DNA of 36,187 nucleotides from an uncultured Eubacteriales bacterium (GCA_900316025.1 ONBJ01000009.1:1-36187); one strand, 5' to 3'; positions 1 to 8,122 are shown, counted from the stretch's first letter. The notes: generated by a model from the letters alone, not told the origin. Made by a program: numbers and translations.

Positions 1-110
1 CAAATCCGGACAAGATATTTCCGGCTTATTCAGTATGCTTGTTTCTTGATTTTTTGTGCATTTTCACGATGCTTTCTTAAATTTGCTCATTTATAGTATG
101 AAAATCATCT

Positions 111-437
111 TTATTTTTTGTCAGTGTTTTTTATGCGTCCGAACGCTCTGCCCTGTTCACGGTAAATAAGCTGCTGCTCGTGTGTAAGTGTTCGGAATAT
201 TCTGAGAATATCGTCCTCCAGCGGATTATTCGCTTTTTTATCGTTAATATCCAGAAGATAATCGGTTGTAACGTCAAAGTACTTAGCTATTTTCTTTAAG
301 GTATCGAAATCAGGCTCACTTTTTCCCTGAACATACCCTCCCATTGTTGAGGAAGCTATGTTAAGTTCTTTAGCAACCTGTTTTTGTGTAAGATTTTTTT
401 CTTCAATCAGATTTCTGAGTTTCATATTAAATTCCAA
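111..437 (-). CDS. XRE/Cro-CI family HTH transcriptional regulator
   Basis: Small DNA-binding regulator. The N-terminal half is a typical five-helix HTH_3 domain (LTQKQVAKELNIASSTMGGY, followed by a DFDTLKKIAKYFDV segment and YLLDI). The roughly 40 C-terminal residues are charged and contain no recognised sensor domain. The open frame extends to a GTG at 485, but nothing resembling a ribosome site precedes it. On the minus strand AGAGGTGAG (about 450-442) sits 8 nt upstream of a TTG at 437, with an ATG at 425 as the alternative; I choose TTG because TTG starts recur in this window. It diverges from a consensus sigma-A promoter at 505-533, so it may control the short transcript there or itself. 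Its targets cannot be read from the sequence. Family assignment is secure; the start is not. Confidence 0.85.
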   Translation of the reverse strand: MEFNMKLRNLIEEKNLTQKQVAKELNIASSTMGGYVQGKSEPDFDTLKKIAKYFDVTTDYLLDINDKKANNPLEDDILRIFRTLTHEQQLIYREQGRAFGRIKNTDKK

Positions 438-504
438 AGCACTCACCTCTGTATATGATTTTAGTTCAGAAAATTCGATATTCACAAAAAATACTTAATT
501 CTAG

Positions 505-533
505 TTGACAAAACGTAAAAATAGTTTTATAAT
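505..533 (+). promoter_or_regulatory. Consensus sigma-A promoter
   Basis: TTGACA at 505-510, a 17-nt spacer and TATAAT at 528-533 form a perfect match to the housekeeping consensus. No ORF with a ribosome site follows it. The first structure downstream is a hairpin at 604-627 followed by T residues, so the promoter appears to serve a transcript of about 100 nt. Confidence 0.75.
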
Positions 534-540
534 TTTCACA

Positions 541-638
541 GGATAGTGTATTAGGAATAAACGAGAAATTCCGTTTTATTGGTTATGTATGCCAACATCA
601 GGGGCGGTGCAGATTAGTCTGCACCGCTTTACGTTTTT
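541..638 (+). ncRNA. Putative small RNA, about 100 nt
   Basis: Inferred from signals alone. A perfect promoter (505-533) places the start near 541. A 10-bp perfect stem, GCGGTGCAGA with loop TTAG and its complement at 604-627, is followed by TTTACGTTTTT and looks like an intrinsic terminator. A weaker A/T hairpin lies around 556-580. There is no ribosome site or credible ORF between. It lies divergent from the XRE regulator and may be connected with it. Alternatives are a leader that reads through to later genes or a very short peptide gene. I do not recognise an RNA family. Confidence 0.4.
604..638 (+). terminator. Intrinsic terminator of the putative small RNA
   Basis: Ten-base perfect stem at 604-613 and 618-627 with a TTAG loop, followed by an interrupted T-run to 638. 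It is G+C rich against an A+T-rich background. Confidence 0.6.
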
Positions 639-702
639 AACGGATAGTTTCCTCCGGATAAAAGTATCCGGAAACTGAGTTAATGACGGAAGAAATGCCA
701 CA

Positions 703-790
703 AAGTAAAGTAAAGTAAATAAAAGTAAATAAAAGTAAATAAAAGTAAATAAAAGTAAATAAAAGTAAATAAAGAAGTAAAGTAAACGTA
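703..790. repeat. 10-bp tandem array with phased A-tracts
   Basis: Five perfect copies of AAAAGTAAAT lie at 721-770, with one near-perfect copy at 711-720. Shorter AAGTA-type units flank them on both sides. The A-tracts recur every 10 bp, close to one helical turn, so the DNA should be intrinsically curved. A partial inverted complement follows near 808-828. A hairpin at about 646-676 (AGTTTCC/GGAAACT around CGGATA/TATCCG) precedes it. The array lies upstream of the sugar-transferase promoter. Antisense ORFs over it are low-complexity artefacts. Confidence 0.8.
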
Positions 791-906
791 AAATCCGAGG
801 AACTTCGTTTACCTCTTTTACTTCTTCATTATGAAAAAATTCTTCTGACGTATATTTTGTGTGTAAATATATTGTCTGTAAATCTGACAAAAAAATATAA
901 TTTTCG

Positions 907-935
907 TTGACATTTTATTAATAAACATTTAAAAT
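907..935 (+). promoter_or_regulatory. Sigma-A promoter for the sugar transferase
   Basis: TTGACA at 907-912, a 17-nt spacer and TAAAAT at 930-935. Transcription would begin near 942, leaving a leader of about 60 nt before the ATG at 1001. Confidence 0.7.
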
Positions 936-1000
936 TAAAATGTATATTCCGTTTCAGCGGACAGGTTCGGTTATATTTTTTCGGAAAGCGGTTTTATAAA

Positions 1001-1651
1001 ATGTACAGACACTTTTTTAAAAGATTTATAGACATAGTAATATCTGTTATAGGGTTAATCGTTGCATCAATAATTATGATGATTGTCGCTGTTCTGATTA
1101 AGCTTGAAAGTCCCGGTGAGGTCATATTCAGACAGCCCAGAATTGGAAAAAACGGAAAGGTATTCAATATATACAAATTCCGTTCTATGTGTAAGAATGC
1201 GGAAAAGACAGGTTCGGGCGTTTATTCGGACAAGAACGACAGCCGTGTTACAAAGGTAGGAAAATTTCTGAGAGCCACAAGTATAGATGAACTTCCTCAG
1301 CTTGTGAACATACTTAAAGGCGATATGTCGCTGATAGGCCCAAGACCTCCGCTTACATATCACCCGTGGCCTTATGAGGAGTATACGGAACATCAGAAAA
1401 AAATGTTCGATGTCCGCCCCGGTATAACAGGCTGGGCTCAGGTTCACGGAAGAAAACAGGTAGAGTGGCATCAGAGAATTGAACTCAATATATGGTATGT
1501 CGAAAATCTTTCGTTTTGGCTTGACATTAAAATTCTGTTTATGACGGTGTTTAAAGTTTTCACAAATGCGGATAACGAAAATGTCGGTGCTACTCTCATA
1601 AAGGATAATCAGGAGGAAAAAAGCAGCGAAACCGAAACATCAAATGTCTGA
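1001..1651 (+). CDS. Bacterial sugar transferase (polyprenyl-phosphate glycosyl-1-phosphate transferase)
   Basis: Transfers a sugar-1-phosphate from a nucleotide sugar to undecaprenyl phosphate, the first membrane step of exopolysaccharide or surface-glycan synthesis. The 216-residue protein is the short monotopic form. It has an N-terminal re-entrant hydrophobic segment (about 9-33), then the family signatures FRQPRIGKNGKVFNIYKFRSM, the DELPQL catalytic Asp-Glu dyad, GDMSLIGPRPP and RPGITGWAQVHGR. The C-terminus is hydrophilic and Glu/Ser rich. It stands alone behind its own promoter with no glycosyltransferase operon beside it, so the sugar cannot be inferred. The ribosome site is weak (GGAAAG, about 12 nt upstream). 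Confidence 0.92.
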   Translation: MYRHFFKRFIDIVISVIGLIVASIIMMIVAVLIKLESPGEVIFRQPRIGKNGKVFNIYKFRSMCKNAEKTGSGVYSDKNDSRVTKVGKFLRATSIDELPQLVNILKGDMSLIGPRPPLTYHPWPYEEYTEHQKKMFDVRPGITGWAQVHGRKQVEWHQRIELNIWYVENLSFWLDIKILFMTVFKVFTNADNENVGATLIKDNQEEKSSETETSNV

Positions 1652-1715
1652 TTTCTGAAAAATATTATTATTTAAAAAAATATTATCATTATTCTTGCAG
1701 TCCGTTTATGATGTG

Positions 1716-1744
1716 TTGACAAAACGGCTTTAAAGTTGTAAACT
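1716..1744 (+). promoter_or_regulatory. Promoter for the SCIFF peptide and maturase
   Basis: TTGACA at 1716-1721, a 17-nt spacer and TAAACT at 1739-1744. The same -10 variant is seen before the NlpC/P60 gene at 31676-31681. Confidence 0.6.
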
Positions 1745-1796
1745 ATAGCCTGTAGTTTTCTATACATAACTTCAGTAATAAAAGGAGAGGTGAATT

Positions 1797-1943
1797 ATGA
1801 AAAGAATTAAAACTCTTAAAACCAGAAATCTTGCCAAGAGCATAAAGAACGGCGGCTGCGGTGAGTGTCAGACTTCTTGCCAGTCAGCTTGCAAGACTTC
1901 TTGCGGTGTTGCAAATCAGCCCTGTGAGAAAAAGAGCAAGTAA
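1797..1943 (+). CDS. scfA: SCIFF six-cysteine ranthipeptide precursor
   Basis: A 48-residue RiPP precursor. A basic leader (MKRIKTLKTRNLAKSIKNGG) is followed by a core with six cysteines at residues 21, 24, 28, 32, 36 and 43, the spacing that names the SCIFF family (six cysteines in forty-five). In characterised members the partner radical-SAM enzyme joins a Cys sulfur to a nearby residue; the acceptors here, probably Thr/Ser within the TSC repeats, are inferred. AAAGGAGAGGTG gives a strong ribosome site. The maturase gene follows after 106 nt. SCIFF is nearly universal in Clostridia, which supports a housekeeping or signalling role, but the physiological role is not evident from sequence. 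Confidence 0.95.
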   Translation: MKRIKTLKTRNLAKSIKNGGCGECQTSCQSACKTSCGVANQPCEKKSK

Positions 1944-1960
1944 TTTTAAATTTTTCCTTA

Positions 1961-2009
1961 AAATGCCGCTTCTTGTTGTCTTTAATGAGTAATGCGGCAT
2001 TTTATTTTT
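1961..2009 (+). terminator. Attenuator-like hairpin between scfA and scfB
   Basis: AAATGCCGC at 1961-1969 pairs with GCGGCATTT near 1994-2002 across a long loop, followed by TTTATTTTTT. The position suggests partial termination that would make more precursor than enzyme mRNA. Confidence 0.6.
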
Positions 2010-2049
2010 TACTTTACGTTTTATTCTGTACTGAAAGGGTATTAAGTAT

Positions 2050-3480
2050 ATGATTCACCAATATAAATTAAACGGATACAACATTGTCATAGATGAGGGA
2101 AGCGGCTCTGTTCACAGCGTGGACGAGGTTGCCTATGATATGATAGCTATGTACGAAAAGGAAAGCAGGGAAGATATTATTAAGCTTATGCTGGATAAAT
2201 ATTCAGCCTGTGAGGGTGTGACAGAAAATGAGCTTGAAGAATGCTATGATGATATTACAGGTCTTAAAGAAAGCGGTCAGCTTTTTGCCGACAGCCGTTA
2301 CGCTGAAAAAGCTGTCGGTTTTAAAAACAGAAACAATATAATAAAGGCTCTTTGTCTGCACGTTGCTCATACCTGTAACCTTAATTGCAGCTATTGCTTT
2401 GCAAGTCAGGGAAAATATCAGGGCGACAGGGCTTTGATGAGCTTTGAAACAGGAAAAAGAGCTATAGATTTTCTTATAGAAAATTCGGGTACAAGACGTA
2501 ACCTTGAAGTCGATTTCTTCGGCGGAGAACCTCTTATGAACTGGGAGGTTGTCAAGAAAATTGTAGAGTATGCAAGAAGCATAGAGAAAGAGCATAACAA
2601 GAATTTCAGATTTACGCTTACAACAAACGGTATTCTGCTCGATGATGAGGTTACGGAGTTTGCCAACAGGGAAATGCACAATGTTGTTCTCAGCCTTGAC
2701 GGAAGAAAAGAAATACACGACAGCCTCAGAGTTGACTATCAGGGAAGGGGAAGCTATGATACAATAGTTCCGAAATTTCAGAGCTTTGTCAAAAAAAGAG
2801 GAAATCTCGGATATTATATGCGTGGCACTTATACTCATAACAATACGGATTTTACCAACGATATATTCCATATGGCAGATTTAGGCTTTACGGAACTCAG
2901 TATGGAGCCTGTAGTATGTTCGCCCAATGACCCTTACGCTCTTACGGAAGAGGATTTGCCTAAGCTTTTTGAACAGTACGAAATTCTTGCAAAGGAAATG
3001 CTTAAAAGAAAAAAAGAGGGTCGTCCTTTTACGTTCTACCACTATATGATAGATTTGGAGCATGGCCCCTGTATATATAAGAGAGTTGCAGGCTGCGGAA
3101 GCGGTACGGAATATATGGCTGTCACGCCTTGGGGAGAACTGTATCCGTGCCATCAGTTTGTAGGCGATACGGCTTACAGTCTGGGAGATATATGGAACGG
3201 GGTTACAAACAATACCCTTCAGGATAAATTCAGAAAATGCAACGTCTTTGCAAGAAAGGAATGTGACGGCTGCTGGGCAAGATTTTATTGCAGCGGCGGC
3301 TGTGCTGCAAACTCATATCACGCTTCTGGCAATATAACGGGTATATACGAATACGGCTGCAAGCTGTTCAGAAAACGTATGGAATGTGCTATTATGCTCA
3401 AGGTCGCTGAGGCTGAGCTTGGTCTTGCTGAAGAACCTTACTCGGTCTGCGGCGACTGCTCGGACGATTGTTCCGAATGA
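2050..3480 (+). CDS. scfB: Radical-SAM SCIFF thioether maturase
   Basis: Cytosolic radical-SAM enzyme that cross-links the SCIFF precursor encoded upstream. The N-terminal ~95 residues are the peptide-binding (RRE/PqqD-like) region. The radical-SAM cluster is CxxxCxxC in TCNLNCSYCF (C109, C113, C116), followed by a FFGGEPLMNW glycine-rich SAM motif. The C-terminal SPASM-type region carries the auxiliary-cluster cysteines, visible in AGCGSGTEYMA, YPCHQF, CDGCWARFYCSGGC and YGCKLF. A Cys/Asp-rich tail (CGDCSDDCSE) ends the protein. At 476 residues it is normal for the family. A family 1 repeat follows it. Confidence 0.95.
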   Translation: MIHQYKLNGYNIVIDEGSGSVHSVDEVAYDMIAMYEKESREDIIKLMLDKYSACEGVTENELEECYDDITGLKESGQLFADSRYAEKAVGFKNRNNIIKALCLHVAHTCNLNCSYCFASQGKYQGDRALMSFETGKRAIDFLIENSGTRRNLEVDFFGGEPLMNWEVVKKIVEYARSIEKEHNKNFRFTLTTNGILLDDEVTEFANREMHNVVLSLDGRKEIHDSLRVDYQGRGSYDTIVPKFQSFVKKRGNLGYYMRGTYTHNNTDFTNDIFHMADLGFTELSMEPVVCSPNDPYALTEEDLPKLFEQYEILAKEMLKRKKEGRPFTFYHYMIDLEHGPCIYKRVAGCGSGTEYMAVTPWGELYPCHQFVGDTAYSLGDIWNGVTNNTLQDKFRKCNVFARKECDGCWARFYCSGGCAANSYHASGNITGIYEYGCKLFRKRMECAIMLKVAEAELGLAEEPYSVCGDCSDDCSE

Positions 3481-3550
3481 TTTTTAAGATTGATATGCTC
3501 AGGCTTTTATGGTCTGAGTGCCGCTCAGAGCTTTTGGGTTCGCTCGGACA

Positions 3551-3649
3551 AGGCGATTTCAGTGTCAAAAGACTTGTCTTTTGACAGAGTTAAAGTGCTT
3601 TGCACTTTAACTCCCCTCGTGAACAAGTTCACGAGGGCTGAAATCGCCT
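3551..3649. repeat. Family 1 four-way-junction repeat, copy 1
   Basis: Outer stem of 12 perfect pairs, AGGCGATTTCAG (3551-3562) with 3638-3649. It encloses three perfect hairpins at 3563-3586, 3587-3613 and 3614-3637. It fills the gap between scfB and mutS2. The outer stem reads GATTTCAG where most copies read GATTGCAG, with the matching change on the other strand. Confidence 0.9.
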
Positions 3650-3745
3650 GACTCCCGACACAGGAAAAGCCTTCGGCTTCCGGACTGCCTGACTGCGGTG
3701 TTGAAATTATGATGATTTTTATGTTTGTAAGGAAAGGATTAGTAA

Positions 3746-6106
3746 ATGAATAAAAACTTAAAGGCTATAGAGCTTGATAAGGTATTGAAAAAGCTTTCGG
3801 AAGAAACAGCCTTTAAAGCTTCGGAGGAAAAAGCATTGCAGCTTCTTCCTGTTGATGATATAAGCGAGGTCAGCAGACTTTTGCAGGAAACAAATGACGC
3901 ATATATGCTGTGCGGACGTTTCGGTTCGCCGTCATTCGGTGGAATAAGCGATGTTGTGAACAGTCTGAGAAGAGCCGAAGCAGGCGGCTGTCTTAGTATG
4001 AAGGAGCTGCTCAGTATAGCGGAAACTCTCAGGGTATTGAGAGGTATTAAACAGTGGAGGGAAAAATCCGCAGGTATTGACGTTGTTCTTGACAGATATT
4101 TCAACGCCCTGAGTGCAAATAAATTTCTTGAAGAAAAAATAAATACCTGTATAATTTCCGATGAGGAAATGAGTGATAATGCGTCAGCCGCACTTTCAGC
4201 GATAAGAAAGAAGATGAAGCAGACTGCAATTAAAGCAAGAGAAGTTCTTGATAAGATGGTGCGTTCGCAGAGCTATCAGAAATATTTGCAGGATTCAATA
4301 GTCACAATACGTGACGGAAGGTATGTAATTCCCGTAAAAGCGGAGTTCAGGGGAGAGATAGCAGGTCTGGTACACGATACCTCGTCAAGCGGTGCGACAG
4401 TTTTCATAGAGCCTATGGGAGCGGTTGAAGCCAATAATGCCGTAAAGGTTCTTAAAGCTAAGGAAGAGGCTGAAATCGAAAGAATACTGTATGAGCTTTC
4501 AGCGGCGGCAGGAGGCTTTGCACAGGATATTATACAAAGCTACTACACAGCAACAGAGCTTGACGTTATTTTTGCAAAGGCATCGCTTGCATATAAAATG
4601 AAGGCAAGTATGCCTGTTATGAATGATGAGGGAATAATAAAGCTTGACAAGGCAAGACATCCGCTCATACCAAAGGAAAGAGTAGTTCCCATAAGCGTAA
4701 GTCTTGGCGAAAAATTCAGCTCCCTTGTAATAACAGGCCCGAACACAGGAGGAAAGACGGTAGCACTGAAAACCATAGGACTGCTCAGTGCTATGGCTAT
4801 GTGCGGACTGATGATACCTGCGGCGGACGAGAGCAGACTTTCTGTATTTTCGGAAATACTTGTCGATATAGGCGACGAACAAAGCATAGAGCAATCGCTT
4901 TCTACGTTTTCGGCACATATGACCAATGTCATAAAGATAATATCTCAGGCAGATGAAAAAAGTCTTGTTCTTATAGATGAGCTTGGAGCAGGCACTGACC
5001 CTGTAGAGGGAGCAAGTCTTGCAATAGCAATATTGGAGCAGCTCAGAAAGCAGGGGGCAAAAATAGCCTCAACAACTCACTATGCCGAGCTTAAGGAATA
5101 TGCACTTAAAAGCAGTGACGTTGAAAATGCTTGCTGTGAATTTGATGTTGCCACACTTAAACCGACATACAGGCTTCTTATAGGAATACCGGGAAAGTCG
5201 AATGCGTTTGCAATATCTGAGCGGCTTGGAATGGATAAGAGCATAGTCGAAAATGCAAGACGGCTTGTATCCGATGAAAACCGCAGATTTGAAGAGGTAA
5301 TACAGCAGCTTGAACGTCAGCGTCAGGAGCTTGTAAGGAAAAACGAGGAGGCTCAGGCTTCGGCGGAGATTTCGGAAAAGAAAAGGCAGAAAGCCGAAAA
5401 GGAAGCTCAGGAGCTTAAGAGAAAAGCTGAAAATGAGTTGAAAAGAGCGAGGGAGGAGGCTGTAAGAATAATATCGTCAACAAGAGCGGAAGCCGAAAAT
5501 CTGCTTGAAGAAATGAACGATATGTACAAAAGCAGACAGCTTACAGCCGAGGAAAAGGCAAAGCTCAGGGCTGATATACGCAGTATGGAAAATAAAGCCG
5601 ACCCTGTTGAGCGTAAAAAAGATGAAAACTATAAGCTTCCCCGAAATCTGAAAAAAGGTGACAGTGTTCTTATAGCCGATATAGATAAAAAGGCAGTTGT
5701 CATAGAAGAGCCTAAAAACGGAGAAGCGTTGGTTCAGGCAGGAGTTATAAAGACGAGAGTAAGTATAAAAAATCTCAGACTTATAGAGGAAAACGCAGGC
5801 AGTAAAAATAAACCTCAGAAAGGTTCGTTAAAGAGAAACGTCAAAAGCAATGCCGATGTAAAGGCTGTCACGGATATAGACCTGAGAGGACTTACGGCAC
5901 AGGAGGCTGTTATGGAGCTTGATATGGCACTTGATTCAGCGGTGCTTTCGGGTATACATCAGGTAACGATTATACACGGAAAAGGAACAGGAGTTCTCCG
6001 TACAGAAGTACACAAGTATCTGAAACGCTGCAAGTACGTTAAGACATACCGCCTTGGTGTTTTTGGAGAGGGTGAGTCAGGCGTGACAATAGCCGAACTC
6101 AAATAA
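3746..6106 (+). CDS. mutS2: MutS2-type ATPase/endonuclease with Smr domain
   Basis: MutS2 family protein, linked in other bacteria to suppressing recombination and to rescue of collided ribosomes; which applies here cannot be read. Order: a N-terminal core/lever region, Walker A GPNTGGKT at residues 331-338, Walker B LVLIDELGAGTDP near 405-417, then STTHYAELKEYA. A long charged coiled coil follows (about 510-620, rich in Glu, Lys and Arg), then a KOW-like segment (KKGDSVLIADIDKKA). The C-terminal Smr nuclease domain begins at DIDLRGLTAQEAV and carries HGKGTGVLR. The 786-residue length is normal. AAGGAAAGG supports the ATG. It is followed closely by the unknown gene at 6135. Confidence 0.96.
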   Translation: MNKNLKAIELDKVLKKLSEETAFKASEEKALQLLPVDDISEVSRLLQETNDAYMLCGRFGSPSFGGISDVVNSLRRAEAGGCLSMKELLSIAETLRVLRGIKQWREKSAGIDVVLDRYFNALSANKFLEEKINTCIISDEEMSDNASAALSAIRKKMKQTAIKAREVLDKMVRSQSYQKYLQDSIVTIRDGRYVIPVKAEFRGEIAGLVHDTSSSGATVFIEPMGAVEANNAVKVLKAKEEAEIERILYELSAAAGGFAQDIIQSYYTATELDVIFAKASLAYKMKASMPVMNDEGIIKLDKARHPLIPKERVVPISVSLGEKFSSLVITGPNTGGKTVALKTIGLLSAMAMCGLMIPAADESRLSVFSEILVDIGDEQSIEQSLSTFSAHMTNVIKIISQADEKSLVLIDELGAGTDPVEGASLAIAILEQLRKQGAKIASTTHYAELKEYALKSSDVENACCEFDVATLKPTYRLLIGIPGKSNAFAISERLGMDKSIVENARRLVSDENRRFEEVIQQLERQRQELVRKNEEAQASAEISEKKRQKAEKEAQELKRKAENELKRAREEAVRIISSTRAEAENLLEEMNDMYKSRQLTAEEKAKLRADIRSMENKADPVERKKDENYKLPRNLKKGDSVLIADIDKKAVVIEEPKNGEALVQAGVIKTRVSIKNLRLIEENAGSKNKPQKGSLKRNVKSNADVKAVTDIDLRGLTAQEAVMELDMALDSAVLSGIHQVTIIHGKGTGVLRTEVHKYLKRCKYVKTYRLGVFGEGESGVTIAELK

Positions 6107-6134
6107 ATTAAAAAATGTGAAAGGAATGGTATAT

Positions 6135-6851
6135 TTGAAAAAGCCTTTGAAAGTCATTCTCATAATACTGCTGATATTGTTTATGATACTGGCGGCACTG
6201 GGTATCGGTGCATATATCGTATTCCGCAATCTTACCGATACATCAAATGCGGATAAGCTTAATACCGTGGAATCGAAAACAATATATGAGCCTCTCGTGA
6301 AATCAGTAATTTTAGGAGAAAAACAGACCATTACAGATGACGATGTAAACGGTATACTTGCATTTGTTATCAATACGTATGTCGGCTCACTCAGTGAGGA
6401 AGATTTTAAAAATCAGTTCACCATCAAGGGCATTGCCGCATATATGAAGGATAACAACAGTGCCGATATATATGCCGATATATATTACAACAATGATACG
6501 AGATTTATTTTCTATGCCGATACCGATATCAGTCTTGACAGTACTGCCAAAAACATATCGCTTGAGCTTAAAAATGCAAAAGTCGGAAATATGAAAGTAC
6601 CTGTAAATATGGTGACGGATAATCTGAAGCAGTCGCTTTATGAGATAAGCCCCGATATTAAGGTTGACGATAAGACAATATGTGTCCCTTCAGAATATAA
6701 CTTTGAGTTTTCGGGAAAAGATGTCAATGTTTATATCGAGGAGCTTGAAATATCCGATTCAAAGGCTCAGATTAAAACCAACAGTGCTATGAACCTCATA
6801 AACCAGTTTATAGATGACTTTATAAAGGATATTTTCGGAAAATCAGCTTGA
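6135..6851 (+). CDS. Membrane-anchored extracytoplasmic protein, unknown function
   Basis: About 238 residues: a short basic N-terminus, one hydrophobic helix (VILIILLILFMILAALGIGA) and an extracellular mixed alpha/beta region with no cysteines. It vaguely recalls YpmS/DUF2140 anchored proteins, but I cannot confirm that. The open frame starts at a GTG (6117) without a ribosome site. AAAGGA at 6120-6125 is 9 nt ahead of a TTG at 6135, which I take as the start; the ATG at 6126 touches the ribosome site and is unlikely. It lies 28 nt after mutS2, so it is probably in the same transcript. Confidence 0.7.
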   Translation: MKKPLKVILIILLILFMILAALGIGAYIVFRNLTDTSNADKLNTVESKTIYEPLVKSVILGEKQTITDDDVNGILAFVINTYVGSLSEEDFKNQFTIKGIAAYMKDNNSADIYADIYYNNDTRFIFYADTDISLDSTAKNISLELKNAKVGNMKVPVNMVTDNLKQSLYEISPDIKVDDKTICVPSEYNFEFSGKDVNVYIEELEISDSKAQIKTNSAMNLINQFIDDFIKDIFGKSA

Positions 6852-6885
6852 ATTTGTGTCGTATTAAAAAAGGAGATTATTTATT

Positions 6886-7062
6886 ATGAAAAAGTTCGTT
6901 GTTATTTTATCTTTGATTGCTGCTGTATTATCGGCTTCTGCCCTTGTCGGCTGTGAAAAGGACAGTGACAGCGGTTATCCGAACAAGCCTACGGAAAAAA
7001 GTGCTGTAATTCAGCAGAATAACGATGACGGCTTCGGAAATGCTGACGAGGCAGGCTGGTGA
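6886..7062 (+). CDS. Small putative lipoprotein, 58 residues
   Basis: A short gene with a strong ribosome site (AAAGGAGA). It encodes a lipoprotein signal (MKKFVVILSLIAAVLSASAL, then lipobox ALVGC with the lipidated Cys at residue 23) and a mature part of only about 36 polar residues (DSDSG, NKPTEKSA, then a GNADEAGW end). Export and lipidation are inferred from the signal. The stop codon TGA (7060-7062) is one base ahead of the ATG of the next gene, so translation is probably coupled. The mature peptide matches no family I recognise. It could be a small surface adaptor or the substrate of its neighbour. Confidence 0.75.
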   Translation: MKKFVVILSLIAAVLSASALVGCEKDSDSGYPNKPTEKSAVIQQNNDDGFGNADEAGW

Positions 7063-7063
7063 T

Positions 7064-7810
7064 ATGCCTGTATACCGCATAGCTGACCTTAATATTAAAA
7101 TTGTTCCCGAAAGTGATTTTTTTGAAAATCAGCTCAGAAATTTTCAAATCAGCGATGAACATTTTGACTTTGAAGTGAATGTAACCAAGGCTGATATTGA
7201 AGCAGAACGGCTTGTTTATACTCAGAGAAATAACCTTGCGGATAATATCCCTGTGTCTGTATGTGAATCACTTGCAGTATACAGAAAAATATGCAGGAAA
7301 ATACTTTCAGATTACAGTGGTATTCTCTTTCACAGTGCCGCTGTAGAGTACAAGGGCGGTGCTTACCTGTTTTCTGCTCCCAGCGGAACAGGCAAGACTA
7401 CTCATATCAGACTTTGGAAAAAACTGCTCGGCGATAAAATGTCAGTAATAAACGGCGATAAGCCTTTACTCAGGATTGTTGATGATAAAATTATAGTTTA
7501 CGGTACTCCCTGGATGGGCAAGGAAAATTACGGCTCGGATAAAAATGCTCCTCTAAGAGCGATATTTTTTCTTGAAAGAGCTGAAAAAAATTCTGTATGC
7601 AGAGCAGATGTGAAATCCGTTCTTTCTCTTATTATGGCTCAGACGCTGAGATACTGCGACAGGGATAACGTCAGCAAGCTTTTGCTAATTGTAGAAAAAA
7701 TTATCAGCAGCTCGGATATTTACATACTTAAATGCAATATGGATATATCTGCGGCAGAAACTGCCGTTTCGGCGATTGACAGTGAGTATCCTCACAAAAG
7801 TATGTGTTAG
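7064..7810 (+). CDS. HPr-kinase-like P-loop protein
   Basis: About 248 residues. The C-terminal part resembles the catalytic fold of HPr kinase/phosphorylase and of HPrK-like enzymes found in peptide clusters: FHSAAVEYKGGAYLFSAPSG, P-loop SAPSGTGKTTH, then INGDKPLLR, where an acidic residue after the second strand would bind metal, and YGTPWMGK. The N-terminal ~85 residues are unassigned. A longer frame begins at 7025 inside the small lipoprotein gene; the ATG at 7064, just after that gene's stop, is the better start. The target (Ser, a peptide or a small molecule) is unknown. Genuine HPr kinase carries an HPrK signature and an N-terminal domain not seen here. Confidence 0.7.
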   Translation: MPVYRIADLNIKIVPESDFFENQLRNFQISDEHFDFEVNVTKADIEAERLVYTQRNNLADNIPVSVCESLAVYRKICRKILSDYSGILFHSAAVEYKGGAYLFSAPSGTGKTTHIRLWKKLLGDKMSVINGDKPLLRIVDDKIIVYGTPWMGKENYGSDKNAPLRAIFFLERAEKNSVCRADVKSVLSLIMAQTLRYCDRDNVSKLLLIVEKIISSSDIYILKCNMDISAAETAVSAIDSEYPHKSMC

Positions 7811-7831
7811 AACCCGTTACCTGAAAGCAGC

Positions 7832-7974
7832 GGCGGAAGTCTGCGGGGCGGCGATTGCAGCACTCGAAAACAAAGGTTTTCGAGTGGTTCAGGTGCATAT
7901 GCACCTGAACGGATAATTCTGAAAAAATTTTTTTCAGAATTATCCCTGCAATCGCCGCCCCGCAGACCTCCGCC
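7832..7974. repeat. Family 1 four-way-junction repeat, copy 2 (long outer stem)
   Basis: The outer stem is 22 perfect pairs (7839-7860 with 7946-7967) and extends to about 29 pairs with one mismatch (7832-7974). It encloses three perfect hairpins at 7861-7886, 7887-7910 and 7911-7945. It has the longest stem of the nine copies and the least typical arm order. Confidence 0.9.
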
Positions 7975-8122
7975 CTGTTTGTTATATGTACATATCTGTG
8001 GCTAAAAAATGTAAATTTATTTTTACGTAAAAAATTTATAGTGCAAAATCAGACCTTATATGTTAAAATTAAATGGTATACAATCTTTGCTGATAAAATC
8101 AAAAGTTAAGGAGGGGTAATGA

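Noticed and set aside
703..790. CRISPR array
   Set aside because: Ten-base units are directly adjacent with no spacers.
576..890. Minus-strand ORF of 104 codons
   Set aside because: It reads through the 10-bp tandem array, giving a repetitive Tyr/Phe/Leu peptide with no ribosome site.
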